Assembly: GCF_958979055.1 (NCBI RefSeq) | Contig: NC_084897.1 | Location: 23,525,628-23,589,627, forward strand | Direction of reading: 5' to 3' | Origin: Alnus glutinosa | Taxonomy: Eukaryota > Streptophyta > Magnoliopsida > Fagales > Betulaceae | DNA: 64,000 bases | Shown: positions 12,065 to 33,000 of the stretch, piece by piece | Numbering within the stretch: the stretch's first letter is position 1 | How the letters are laid out: every line of letters starts with the position of its first letter | Notes under the pieces: generated by a model | The model's input: the letters and a program-made list of their open reading frames with translations, nothing else | Told to the model about the DNA's origin: nothing | The model's database searches: none | Position numbers and translations under genes: made by a program

Positions 12065-14251
12065 ATGAAGCTCACACTTATCAAAAGCACCGCCCAACAA
12101 CAACAGCAACTCGTTAAGCTCAACCAATTGCTCGCAAAGCTCACTCGCTCAAACCGTTGCTCCGATTGCCTCCGCCTCTTCACCCAAATCCACTCGTACC
12201 AGTACCCCAAACCAGACCACTACACCCTCTCCGCCGCTATCACCGCCTGCGCGAATCTCCGCGAGACCGCATTCGGAAACCAGCTCCACGCCCATGCTCT
12301 ATCCACGGGCCTCGGAGCCTACCCTCACGTTGCAAATACTCTGCTTTCGCTTTATGCTAAAGCGGAGGATTTGGATTCGGCGAGACGGGTCTTCGACGAG
12401 ATTGAGAGCCCGGATGTTTATTCGTGGACGACGGTGTTGTCAGCGTGTGCTAAGCTTGGGTGCGTTGAAGATGCGTGGGAGATGTTTGATAAAATGCCGA
12501 GAAGGGAGGTGGCGGTTTGGAATGCGATGATTACGGGGTGTGTGGAGAATGGGCGTACGGAGGTTGCTGTTCGTTTGTTTAGTGAAATGCACAGGGTGGG
12601 TGTTAGGCATGACAATTACAGTTTTGCTAGTGTTTTGAGTATGTGTCCTGTGGAGGCATTGGGTTTAGGGAGGCAATTGCATTCATTGGTGCTCAAAACC
12701 GGGTATTTAGTTAGAGCTTCGGTGGTTAATGCTCTGCTGACGATGTACTTTAATTGTGGACGCGTTGTCGATGCTTATGAGGTATTTGAAGAAGCAGAAG
12801 CTGAGGTATATGATCAGATTACTTTTAATGTGATGATAGATGGTTTGTTAAGTGTGGGAAAGGATCGCAAGGCCTTGGAAGTGTTCAGAGAGATGCAAGA
12901 GGCTTCTCTCAGTCCTACTGAGCTGACTTTTGTGAGTGTGATGGGATCGTGTTCATCTGCAAGAGTCGGGCATCAAGTGCATGCCCAAACGATCAAGATG
13001 GGTTTTGAAGCATGTACATCTGTGAGCAACGCGACTATAACCATGTATTCCAATTGTGGGGATTTACATGCTGCTCACATGGTTTTTGAGAGACTGGAAG
13101 AGAAGGATCTTGTCTCATGGAACACCATGATTTCGAGCTACGCTCAAGGGAATTTTGGTAAATCAGCAATCTTGGCCTACCTGCATATGCGAAGGGCAGG
13201 AACTGACCCTGACGAATTTACTTTTGGAAGCTTGTTGGCAAGGTCAGAGTGCTTAGAAATTGTGGAGATGATACACGCCCTTGCATCTAAAAATGGGCTC
13301 TTGTTGCAAATCCAAGTATCAAATGCATTAGTTTCTGGATACTCTAGGCATGGGAAGATAAAGCAGGCTTATCAAATATTCCACAATATCTACCCCGGAA
13401 ATTTGGTATCCTGGAATACTATTATTGCAGGATCGTTGCTAAATGGATGTCCAATACAGGGCTTAGAACAATTCTCTCAATTGCTGAATACGGAACTAAG
13501 GCCGGATGTGTATACTCTCAGTCTTATTTTGAGCATTTGTGCAAGCATTTCATCCTTGCAACATGGGAAACAGGTCCATGGTTACATTCTCAGATTCGGG
13601 TTATTTTCAGAGACGTCTTTGGGTAATGCCCTCCTGACAACTTATGCAAAATGTGGGGTTTTAGATTGGTCTTTGAGAGTGTTCAATGCAATGGTTGAAA
13701 GAGATACAGTTTCTTGGAATTCCCTAATATCGGCTTATGCACAGCATGGGCAAGGAGAAGATGCCGTGAACTGCTTTGAGGCAATGAAAGACTCATCTGG
13801 GGTTGAACCAGATCAGGCCACCTTCACTGCAGTTCTTTCTGCCTGCAGTCATGCAGGTTTAGTTGATGATGGTACTCGGATTTTCAACTCCATGGTGAAA
13901 AATTATTGCTTGATTCCTGGAGTGGATCATTTTTCTTGCATTGTTGACCTTCTAGGTCGTGGTGGGTATCTTGATGAGGCAGAAAGAATAATAAAGAGTA
14001 AGCATGTTGAAACACATCCCAATATCTGGTGGACATTGTTTAGTGCTTGTGCAGCTCACGGTAATATAAGACTAGCAAGAATAATTGCTGGATTTCTTCT
14101 TGAAACTGAACGCAATGATCCATCAATCTATGTGCTTTTGTCAAATATATATGCAGCTGTGGGACAATGGGAAGAATCAGCCAAGGTTAGGGAATTGATA
14201 AAGAGAACTGGGGTGATGAAGCAACCTGGCTGCAGTTGGATTGGATCATAA
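12065..14251 (+). CDS. PLS-class (E subgroup) pentatricopeptide repeat protein, At3g49740 type (728 aa)
   Basis: This is a single-exon gene. The first true ATG is 12065; the frame is open one codon earlier but that codon is GTG. Repeated P, L and S motifs run from about residue 20 to 650, seen as recurring SWNTMIS/SWNSLISAYAQHG, HAHALSTGLG and LFSEMHRVGV-like units. The C-terminus carries the E-type segment (LSNIYAAVGQWEESAKVREL, then GCSWI) and stops right after it, with no DYW deaminase domain. Plant E-class PPR proteins recognise C-to-U RNA editing sites in mitochondria or plastids and recruit a DYW partner; the target is unknown here. Part of its 3' end and downstream flank is copied, in decayed form, at 22161-22910. 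Confidence 0.93.
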   Translation: MKLTLIKSTAQQQQQLVKLNQLLAKLTRSNRCSDCLRLFTQIHSYQYPKPDHYTLSAAITACANLRETAFGNQLHAHALSTGLGAYPHVANTLLSLYAKAEDLDSARRVFDEIESPDVYSWTTVLSACAKLGCVEDAWEMFDKMPRREVAVWNAMITGCVENGRTEVAVRLFSEMHRVGVRHDNYSFASVLSMCPVEALGLGRQLHSLVLKTGYLVRASVVNALLTMYFNCGRVVDAYEVFEEAEAEVYDQITFNVMIDGLLSVGKDRKALEVFREMQEASLSPTELTFVSVMGSCSSARVGHQVHAQTIKMGFEACTSVSNATITMYSNCGDLHAAHMVFERLEEKDLVSWNTMISSYAQGNFGKSAILAYLHMRRAGTDPDEFTFGSLLARSECLEIVEMIHALASKNGLLLQIQVSNALVSGYSRHGKIKQAYQIFHNIYPGNLVSWNTIIAGSLLNGCPIQGLEQFSQLLNTELRPDVYTLSLILSICASISSLQHGKQVHGYILRFGLFSETSLGNALLTTYAKCGVLDWSLRVFNAMVERDTVSWNSLISAYAQHGQGEDAVNCFEAMKDSSGVEPDQATFTAVLSACSHAGLVDDGTRIFNSMVKNYCLIPGVDHFSCIVDLLGRGGYLDEAERIIKSKHVETHPNIWWTLFSACAAHGNIRLARIIAGFLLETERNDPSIYVLLSNIYAAVGQWEESAKVRELIKRTGVMKQPGCSWIGS

Positions 14252-15694
14252 AACCTTCAAAGTTGTTTTAACCCCGTCAATGGACATTGGACAATGACGT
14301 TTTAACCACTTGTTGCCGACCACGTGGTTATGAGCTGGACAGTACAAAGACATCAGATGAAAGGGCTCCCCCAAACCAGAGCTGCCATTCATTTTCTCCA
14401 AATCTCTAGAAGTGCCCATTCTTTGTCCGACTTGTATCAAATCAAGGTTCATAAAGGTTCTGCATGGCCAGTCAAGCTAAAAGCGCATTCATCTCGATCA
14501 CAATTAAACAGAAACTTGCCTGAAATGCAAGGCCTGGTTGGTTGTTTTATATAAAGTAATGGGTCTCAATTAACAACAAATCCAATCAAATCCTCACTCA
14601 TAAAGTCGACTGGATCCAAGCGGGTTCCATCATGCTCACACATGACACACCTAATTTGTGGCCTGACAACCAGACCATCTCCCTTCCGATAGTTACTACA
14701 AAAATCTAACCAACCTAGTTGTTTTCTACTTTTGGATGGTGTCCACGGGACCCCGAGTAGACCCATTGGCAATATAAATAACCCAAGTGAGTCAGGCCCA
14801 AAACAAGAAAAGAAAAAAAGATCGGAAACTTTTTTTGTTCAAAATTAGGGTTAGGTTGCATTCGAGCTAAATCAAATTGAATCAAACCGAATATTGGATG
14901 GTCAAGCTTGGTTCATCTAATTTTATTTGTAACACAAGTCGAGCTTGAGTTTATCATGAATTTCTCAATTAACTTATTCATTTCTTATATAAAGTAAATA
15001 TCATAATTGTCTATCTTTTCGTAAATCTATACTAATAATCAGTTAATTATTTATTGTTAAAATTTTATCATTTGAGTTAATTAAATAAATTAACTTAAAT
15101 CTTAAATAGTTAAATCTCTAGTTTATATTATATATATAAATTCATTATGCACATACACAAACACACACGCGCACACACAAACATATATCCATAAATACTC
15201 ACAAACACACTCATATACACATAAATCTCTAAAACTAAACTCACAACAATAATAATTCAAGTTATATCTATCATATTAGGAAAAAAATAAATTGAAATTT
15301 TACTTCTATTTTTTTTTTTCAATTTGGCCCCTCCAAATTGTCAAGTCTGGTCCGCCACTAATGAAATTATACGAGTTTACACAAGTATATTTTGTTTAAT
15401 ATTTGAACATATTATTATATTAACATATAACTCATTTATTATTATCAAATTAAATTCACCACCAACCGGACTCATCTTACGCCCCTATTCAAAATTGATT
15501 CTTCAACTTTGGAGATATTCATATTTCGGCCTTTAGTGGATGTTCGTCCAGGCTGTCCAGCTACAAACACTTTCTAGGGGTCTCACGAATAATTTATAAT
15601 TGTAGAATGTCCTCTAGTGGAAGCCTATAATAAGCGTACAAATCTCCCAGTCATGCAAGTCTGTTTGCTTCACTACGTACAACAAAGCCAAAAG
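14252..15694. other. Intergenic region between PPR gene and squalene epoxidase A
   Basis: I see no gene. The segment 14295-14435 (GACCACGTGG-containing) has a close copy at about 22787-22910, part of the duplicated unit. The middle is AT-rich with CA/TA microsatellite-like stretches near 15140-15240. The last 100 bases before 15695 match the 3' flank of squalene epoxidase B with insertions and deletions. Confidence 0.6.
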
Positions 15695-20978
<5,284 letters not shown>

Positions 20979-22160
20979 TTTCTTTCTCGGAACGAAACAA
21001 TGCAACCAAGAAGAAGAAGAAGAAGAAGGAGAATGGGTTGGGATGAAAAGCTCTCCTTTTCGCTCTCCCTCCGATCTGGTAATGCTGGCTCTTGTTTTGG
21101 TTCTTCTGGGCGTTATGGGGGTTGATGCCTGATGGTGTGGATTTATTATGTGTCCACTATAGAGATTGCAGGACTAGCAGGAGGGAAGGGTGTGACGGTG
21201 AAAGTTTTTTTTTTATTGTCCTATTATTAAATTGTATAGAAGTTGTATAATGATTTATTATTATTATTATTATTATTTTGTCTTTTAAATTAACGTGATT
21301 TTTAAAATTATTATTTAATCAAAATTTACTTTAATGACACAAAAAATATACGTTGCATTATTGGTATACTTGCAAAGAAAATGCTGTTTTTTTTAGCAAG
21401 TGTCTACTGAAGTGGAAGTGTTTTTTTTAGTAAAAGGTGTCCATTTTTCATTTTTAAAAAAGGGACAATTTTTTTTTTATTTTTTTATTTTTTTTTTTAA
21501 AAAAAGGTATATCTATGTTAAAACTCTTTAATTGAAATCTTCAATATTGACCACAAAAAGGAGTGAGTCTGTAAATGAAATATTTCAATAAGACTTAGCA
21601 TAGTAAAGAAGGAGCATAGACTTGAAAGGAAATAAGCCGACTTCTTATAATATAAGGTTATAATTAGAGAAGATCCTAGTCCGGCTAGGTAGGGGTTGGG
21701 TCTCTTACTAACTGAATTCTTAAATGAGCTTTTATTATGTTTTAATGGCAACTGTTACCAGCTTTTGGGCCTACGTTGTCAAATGTTAACTGCAGCCTAA
21801 TTACGCTAAGGTTGATGGGGCACAACTTGGGTAGTTAGTTGTCTTAGTCCTATGAGTCTATGACAATTCCTTAATCCAATTTTATATTTGGACGCATGCA
21901 CCAAAGGATGCAGAATCCGGAGATAATAATTTGTCTTTCTCAACTTAAACCCAACCTTTCGGTATTGTTACAAATAACGATTTGTAATTTTTATAATTTC
22001 CTGCGTAGAAATAAATCGTAGGGACCATGAGAGGGGTCTCTTTTAAACAGGAGCTTTCCTGTCGGAGCAATTTGCTTGTGCTGATTCCTTGAAAAGGAGG
22101 GCTAATTTTGCCTTTCCATTTTAAGGAATAGGCTCCTCTCACGGTCAAATCGGGTTCCAA
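20979..22160. other. SQE-A upstream region and duplication junction
   Basis: The first ~150 bp (leader, CTT-rich on the transcribed strand) match the leader of copy B. About 21520-21750 still matches 28100-28250 (shared TTAATATTGACCACAA-like and AATGAG..TTTATTATGTTTT phrases). Upstream homology therefore runs about 750 bp, with the junction of the tandem duplication between about 21750 and 22160. A hairpin element lies at 22023-22146. I see no gene. Confidence 0.6.
22023..22146. repeat. Miniature inverted-repeat element at the duplication junction
   Basis: The left end GACCATGAGAGGGG and right end CTCCTCTCACGGTC are inverted copies. The similarity extends inward about 25 bp with a few mismatches. 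No coding potential. The ends resemble those of 1509-1572 (AGAGGA..CC on both), suggesting one family. Confidence 0.55.
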
Positions 22161-22396
22161 CATATAAGGCTAGGAACATTAGTTGCAGGATTTGACGTTG
22201 AAACTGGAGGCAATAATCCATCAATTTATGTGCTTTTTTTTTTTTTTTTTTTTTTGTCAAATATATATATATATATATTATCTTACATTAAGATACATTG
22301 GACATGAAACTCATATATATGAAATCTACATATATGAAATTTACATGAATAAATTTCATACCCTATATATAGAATTGATGTAAAGTAAATTATGAT

Positions 22397-22633
22397 CATA
22401 AAAAGTGGTTTACCCCTTCGATGGGGATCCTTGCAAATCCTTCGATACGTGGCAATTTCTTGATCAGATTTCGTAAAAGACGTGTATTAATTGGAGAACT
22501 AATTAAGGTGATGAATCATGAAGCAACCTGTCATATATCCATAAAAAGTGGTCTACCCCTTTCAATGGGGAACCTTACAAATCCTGCAACACGTGGCAAT
22601 TTCTTGATCAGATTTCGTAAAAGACGTGTATTA
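22397..22633. repeat. ~94-bp direct repeat inside the PPR remnant
   Basis: Copies at 22397-22490 and 22540-22633 begin CATAAAAAGTGG and end with GATTTCGTAAAAGACGTGTA plus TTA, with about 10 differences. The spacer 22491-22539 carries the PPR-derived block. A local duplication or two insertions of one element could explain it. Confidence 0.75.
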
Positions 22634-22736
22634 GTAATGCTTTTGTTGTAACTTGTATACAACTCTTTTGTTTTGTATTCATTTAAAAAAGCAAAAAAAT
22701 ACACAAAGAGTGCACTGTGTACAACAAGCATTACTC
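22634..22736. mobile_element. 103-bp hairpin MITE with 9-bp target duplication
   Basis: The ends are inverted (GTAATGCTTTTGTTGTA at the left, TACAACAAGCATTAC near the right). The element is flanked by perfect 9-bp direct repeats CGTGTATTA (22625-22633 and 22737-22745). A 9-bp duplication points to the Mutator superfamily. Removing it restores the phrase CGTGTATTAATTGGA, seen uninterrupted at 22481-22495. Confidence 0.75.
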
Positions 22737-22910
22737 CGTGTATTAATTGGAACCATACGTGCTATCATAGCGGAGGCAGAAGGGAGAAAGATGTTTTGAC
22801 CACTTGTTGCCGACCACGTGGTTATGAGCTGTACAGTAAAAACGACGTGTCCCAAACCAGAGCTTCATTTTCTCCATATCTCTAGAAGTGCATGTTATTT
22901 GTCCGACTTT

Positions 22911-23490
22911 ACGTTTGCGTTTCGGTTTGTAATTTCAAAACCCGCAATTAAGCGTAACACATATCATAATAATTTTTTAAGTTTCGAATTTTTTTAGTTT
23001 TATATAATTATATTTTTAATATATTAATATATTTTTTTAATTATTAAGAATGACATGTGTCATTATTTTATTGGTACTAATGCAACACGCTAATAAAATT
23101 CGTCAAATGTTTTGACGAAATTCAACTGTAAAAACTAAATTGTTATTTTAAACTATTCCGAGAATTTTTGATTTATTTTTTATATTGTAAGGAGTGATTT
23201 ATAATTTAAATCAACCACATAGATTGATTTTATATTTATCCCTTTAAATAATAAAAAAAATAGAGTTTGAACGGATTATTTAACTCGGTAAATGGTAATA
23301 TACTCGAGTTCAGTTCAAATTAAACGCACCAAACTTAAAGATTCAATACTCTTTTTTCATTCAAAATGGATTCCTATTAAGCTTGGAGAAATACACAATT
23401 TTGAGTTCTAAGTTGTGACAGAATATGACAAATACACTTTGTAGCGGTATCAAGGAATAATGTAATTGTATAACGTCCTCTGTGGAAGCC
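22911..23490. other. Intergenic region between PPR remnant and SQE-B
   Basis: AT-rich sequence with no gene. The last ~60 bases are 3' flank shared with copy A (CGTCCTCTGTGGAAGCC versus TGTCCTCTAGTGGAAGCC). Confidence 0.5.
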
Positions 23491-27684
<4,194 letters not shown>

Positions 27685-29118
27685 TTTCTTCCTCAAAACG
27701 GAACAATGGAACCAAGAAGAAGAAGAAGAAGAAGAACAATGGGCTGGGATCAAAAGCTCTCCTTTTCCCTCTACCTCTCTGGGAATGCTGGCTCTTGTTT
27801 TGGTTCTTCTGGGCGCTATGGGGCTTGATGGTGTGGATTTATTACACAGGACGAGAGGGATCGTTGGAGGGAATGGGGTTTTATAGAGAATGCGGTGGTG
27901 AAGTCGATGTGAACGTGGGTTTGGATGATTTAAGGAGGGAATGTGGGTTTGGATGCTTTTGTAGGAGATTTGGAGCATTTGGAAATGGCAGTGGGGGTAA
28001 TGACGACCTGACTTGATTATTGTCTTTTGGGCTTCTTCTTTTTATTATTGTTAAGAAATTTGATTAAGAGAGAATAAAGGGTTGTCTTTTAGGTTAATGC
28101 CCTCCAATTAAGGTCTTTAATATTGACCACAAGAAGAAGTTTATGTGAAATAGTTAGGTAAAAATTAATATAATTAAATAAGGCGTGGTCTTTGACCAAG
28201 TGATTTTTAAATGAGATTTATTATGTTTTTATTAGGGGTGACCACCCCATGATTATTTGTCACCAATCCCCAATCCGTGGAATTGGCGGTCCTATTGCAT
28301 TGCAATTGCAATAAGGCAATTTATACGAGAGCATGGAGAAATTTCACTTGTTTATATGTGTTTTAAGTAGCTTGAACCCTATCTATTTGAATTGTTCGAG
28401 CTTCTACTTAATTAGGTAAGACACGCTTAACTCTCACATAAGATTACTCTATTTCAATATCATAGTCTCTATTGCATTAGATTCTGATCGTATTGTCATC
28501 AGTGTGAGATACATTGGTTAACTTTAAGCCAAGCTAATTAATTAAGAGTATCAAGCTGTTTTTTGAGTATCAGAAAGCGGCTGAAGTGGGGACTTGTGTC
28601 ATTTAATACTTTGTACTATTTTGTGTTGTTATTTTGTCTGATCGGCAAATGTTAATGTCGTTTGCGTAATGATAAATTTCTTTGAGTCTTGACTACAATA
28701 AAAATAAAAATAAAAAATACTTGAAAGATTTTTGGAAATGTTCGGGGATTTATTGTATTGTGTTTCTTTTTTGTTATATTATAATTCATAAAACTAGTTG
28801 CTAATGAATAAACACTCTAATTATCTTGAATTCGGCTTCTATCTACTTTTAGTTAAAATTTGACTCGTTATAATTGAAACATGTGTTCCTTATGTTATGC
28901 CATAGAACACGTGTTCCAATCCTATATGTTCTCACACTTTATTACATTTGATGCCTCTAAGAGATTGATACTCTTTTACAAAGTGATCTCCATTGTCCAT
29001 TGAAAGAAACTAGTGAACTGGTCATAAAGATTTTCAATAAAACAAAAAAAAAAAAAAAGAACTGGTCATAAAGATGCTGGGATACCATTTTTATAACAGA
29101 GAAATCAATTTATATTTG
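27685..29118. other. SQE-B upstream region
   Basis: 27685-27840 is homologous to the SQE-A leader and carries a CTT-rich tract on the transcribed strand. 28100-28250 still matches the copy A upstream. Beyond that is unique AT-rich sequence with no gene. Confidence 0.5.
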
Positions 29119-29152
29119 AGTATATATTTAGTTTGGAGAAGTTTATAGCAAA
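29119..29152 (+). promoter_or_regulatory. Upstream signals of the tRNA-Tyr gene
   Basis: An AT-rich TATATATTTA about 25-30 bases upstream and a CAA at 29149-29151 just before the mature 5' end match the TATA-like and CAA initiation motifs common to plant nuclear tRNA genes. Confidence 0.55.
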
Positions 29153-29244
29153 CCGACCTTAGCTCAGTTGGTAGAGCGGAGGACTGTAGTGGTGTCGCCT
29201 AGCAGAAAATCCTTAGGTCGCTGGTTCGAATCCGGCAGGTCGGA
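29153..29244 (+). tRNA. tRNA-Tyr (anticodon GUA) with intron
   Basis: The acceptor arm CCGACCT pairs with AGGTCGG before the discriminator A. The D-arm box is TAGCTCAGTTGGTAGAGC (A box) and the T-arm is GGTTCGAATCC (B box). The anticodon GTA is at 29186-29188. About 19 extra bases (roughly 29190-29208) interrupt the anticodon loop at the standard position one base after the anticodon. Nearly all plant tRNA-Tyr genes have such an intron. It looks functional and serves cytosolic translation. Confidence 0.95.
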
Positions 29245-29260
29245 TTTTGTTTTCTTTTTT
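29245..29260 (+). terminator. RNA polymerase III T-run terminator
   Basis: Runs of 4, 4 and 6 T directly follow the tRNA 3' end, a standard Pol III stop with back-up runs. Confidence 0.8.
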
Positions 29261-30022
29261 CACTGCCTGTTCCTTCGTTTTGGTTGGGAAAAATTGGGGA
29301 CTCAGAAAAGTCAATACATTTTCATTCAACTCCAGGCTATAGAGTTGAAAAAGCCCAAGAATACACGTCCAGTTAGCCTAACCCAATCCATTTTATTTGG
29401 CAAAAAGAGTATTCGTTAGATCAAGAATTGGACACGCGTCTTACATCTACATTATAATGAAAGGACATATGAGGGTTTTTTCACATTGCAATTTTGTATT
29501 TCATGTTCTATAAAAATTATTATTATTATTATTATTAATCAAGTCTAAATGAATAATTTTGTAAAATTCTAGAATATAGATAGAAATCTAGGTTTCTTAA
29601 ATAGATATTGTGTTAAGCTATTTTACTCAAACCACTCAACAAAATGGGTAAACAAACTCAAAGGGTTTTGAGAAATTGATGAATTAAGATTGAATATGAA
29701 ATCAAACTCAGCTAAACGTAAGCTTGGCAACTAAATGAACAAACCAAGTTTGAACATCTTACTAAGGAGTCTATTGTTTATCCAAGCATAAGCATGATCC
29801 TAATTATGCAAGGTTTCGGTATTATTTGACGAGTAATTGTAACTATAGACCATTCAAATCAGTAAGAGCCAGACCCAATGAAAATAGAATTCTATGAGGA
29901 AATTTTGACAATGTCTATCCGGATATAGAGCCATTTGAAGGGGAACTCAAATTTAATACAAAACTGTGGGGGCTTTTATTGCCAACCCCAGGTTACAGGG
30001 ATTTACAGCTAAAACTATTAAA
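29261..30022. other. Intergenic region between tRNA-Tyr and RH16
   Basis: AT-rich sequence with a (TTA)n microsatellite at 29518-29538. The right part probably contains the RH16 3' untranslated region. I see no gene. Confidence 0.5.
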
Positions 30023-33000
30023 TCAGATAGATTTTCTCTTTTTGTGTTTATGGCTGTTATCACCATCTTTGTCCTCTCTCTTTATCCCACCATTGCGAGC
30101 TCTTTTTGGTGCCTGAGACTGAATCAATTCAAATCCATAAGTTTCCATACGGCCCATAGCCAGCTTTACAAAAGAAGAAGAAGAAAAAAACAGATGTTGG
30201 CAATATCTCATCCTTGATTTCTTAGAAGCACTGTCAATATCACTAGCATGAAAATTGGCAAAACCTAGCATCATCCAAGGAATGAAGTAAAAGAAGCAAG
30301 AATACCTCGGCAGAGAATGTCTTGAGAGGGTCTTTATTTTTCTTTAATTTTCTCTTAGATCCCCCGCGGCGAGAAGAGTTGGTATTTCCCATTGCAGCCC
30401 CAGCAAGCTTAACAAATTTGCTGGCTTCTTGAGTTGTTGGGTCCAAAAGGTAGTCGGGCACATCACGTAGGTGAGGAGGAGGGGGCTTCTTGCTGAGAAC
30501 TTTGTCATGTTTCAATAGATCTGCTCAAAATATGAGTTCAACTCTTGAAACTTAGGCATGCAGCAAACAGGAAATATAGAAATAAGAATGCAGACATCCA
30601 ACCAATAAAATTCATTACCTAAGTCCCTTGGGTTAACTTCAAAATGAGCTTTCAACCTAGACAGACAGAGGCAGATCATCAGAAAGACCAGCGGAATCAT
30701 ACATACGTGAAGTAACACACAATTAAGACAAGGCTGGAAAGCTTAATCAATAGAGTGACTACTCAATACAAGTAAACTAGTGCGCCATAACCAAAACTAG
30801 AAATATATGAAGAACAAAGACAGAAGTCAGACGCTAAATACAAGCCTTAGGAAAGTCAGAAGACTAGATTTGACTATTTTTACTAGTCATAGATCTATTT
30901 AGCAAAATATTTGGTTTAAAAGGAGCTCCTAATTAATCTCCAGAAAAGCAATATTTCGTATATACTCACTTTTCAGAGTTGAGAATTTCATTCCTCAAAT
31001 CTTGAGCTCGTGACTCTCTAACCGCAACTTTTGTCACACTCTTCGCAACATCCTGTAAAAGTCATGATTTCCAATTAATCATTTGTGTTTTTCTTTAGCA
31101 ACCATTTTTACCCAAATTTGAAGCTCATAACTCAACTACCACCCATTGGATAAGGAATTTTAGAAAAAGAGAAACTTCTACAAGAGTCATGTACAGCAAG
31201 ATTTCTATGTACTTCCTCCCAAAGGAGTAGAGAACATGAAATGATCCATGGCACATTGGCACTATATCTAAACCCAAAAAAAAAAAAAAAGAAGAAGAAG
31301 AAGAAGAAGATAGAAAGAAAGGTACAAGGGGAAAACCGTGCTTGGTTGTTTTGATGTGCTTGGTAAAGGAACAAATATTGAAAATAAAGAAGAAGAAGAG
31401 GAAAAACTGTGCATGATAGCCCAAGAAAAGAACTAGCAGCTTGATTTTCATTTGTGCATAATGAGCAACAACCATTGACAAAGAGTATATCCTTTGTCCC
31501 TTTCACTAGAAAAAAATATTGCTGTCAAATTCTCACAATCTTCTCTCTTCTTTGTGTGTGTGTGTTTGTTTCTTTCTATTTTTGGGGGTCGATGACATTG
31601 GGAGAACATTTCGAAGTTGAAGTTGGGAGCTATAAAATTATCAGCATGTCAAAGCTGGAAGATTATATTCTACCAAAAAAAAAAAACAGATTAAGGTAAT
31701 TGCAAGACTGTCATCGATCACAGGATAGCCAAGTTAAAAAAATAAAGTTATCAGTGAGAAAGATAAAGAATTAACAATTACCTCAGCTCTGTATCGTAAA
31801 GATTCCACTGCATTCTTAGAGAGTAAAGAAAATGGGGTAATTAGGTTTGAGTCCTTGTTTTCATCATCCCCTAAAAAAGATTTTACTTCTTCAAAAACTT
31901 CCATCTCATCTGAAGAAACCTGTAAAATGAAAACGTATTAGAACTGCAGAAAGCAGAGGAAAAGTTACTATGAAAGAGATTATAATCCAGTCATCATCCT
32001 CTATATCATTACCATCATCCAAGCTAGAACACCATGGGGGGGAAGGGGGGTGGGGGGAGGATGGGTCTAAGTTTTAGAGTTATCAGTCCCTACCATAAAA
32101 GGAGAAACTGCAATTTTGCTTGGATTGTCCTACACGATTAATTTTAATTGTTTGAATAAGAACTCACAAGAGAGATAGAAGCACCAGCATTGTGTGCTCT
32201 TCCGGTGCGTCCAATTCGATGTACATATCCAGCAGCGCTTTGAGGCATCTCAAAATTTATAACCTGTTAAAAGGAGAGAGAAAAAAAAAAGGCAGTGCCA
32301 GTGTTGTTAAATGGCATCCTAATTCACCCTTCAAAAAGAATGGCAAACTAACCAGACACAACATTTCCCAAGTAAATCATAACAGGGTACAATAAGAACT
32401 TTTTTAAAAATAAGTAATGCATGACATTAATAAGCAGATTGGAGCGCAACCCTAATACACATGATGTATACAAGACATAACACCCATAATGATTAAAAGA
32501 ACAGAAATCCACAAATTTTCAGAAGAGTTAATAAAATGTGAGATATTATACGCCCCTGTCCATATGTAAAGTGATTTGACTAAGATGTTCTTCAGCTCTT
32601 CCATCAAATTCTCACGATCTTCAAGACATCTTTCATTCCACTCTCCATATGCTCCACATTAAGCACAAAAGGGACATCCTCCAAGTGGCAAAAACCGAAC
32701 ACCTTCCCAACTGCCACGCCAACAATCTCTATCACTCTTCTAAGCATGACCCATTCTACTCCAAAAAGCCTAAAAATCAGATTCCATAATTCTCTTATCA
32801 CTTCACAATGGAGAAAAAGATAATCCATGAATTCCTCGCTCTTTTTACACATGCAACACCAGTCAACCACTATTACTTTTCTCTTCCTTAGGTTATCCAA
32901 AGTCAGAATCTTTCCAAGAGCCACAGTCCACACAAAGAAACTCACTCTCAATGGAACAGTGACTCTCCAAATACTCTTCCAAGGAAAAGATGAACCCCCC

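Larger units (their letters stand above)
22161..22910 (+). pseudogene. Decayed copy of the 3' end of the PLS-class PPR gene
   Basis: Three collinear blocks match the gene at 12065-14251 and its downstream flank. 22163-22262 matches about 14065-14150 (shared CAATAATCCATCAATTTATG versus CAATGATCCATCAATCTATG, then TGTCAAATATATAT). 22489-22530 matches about 14188-14227 (GAAGCAACCTG shared), the codons for the protein's last residues. 22787-22910 matches about 14295-14435 of the 3' flank (CCACTTGTTGCCGACCACGT shared). The blocks are separated by a T-run, a (TA)n tract and inserted repeats, and no usable frame remains. It marks the left end of the second copy of the tandem duplication that also carries squalene epoxidase B. 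Confidence 0.85.

Noticed and set aside
12065-14251. Possibility that the E-class PPR gene is truncated because it lacks a DYW domain
   Set aside because: E-subgroup proteins normally end after the E motif and the Arabidopsis relative has a similar length; no sign of a lost tail downstream.
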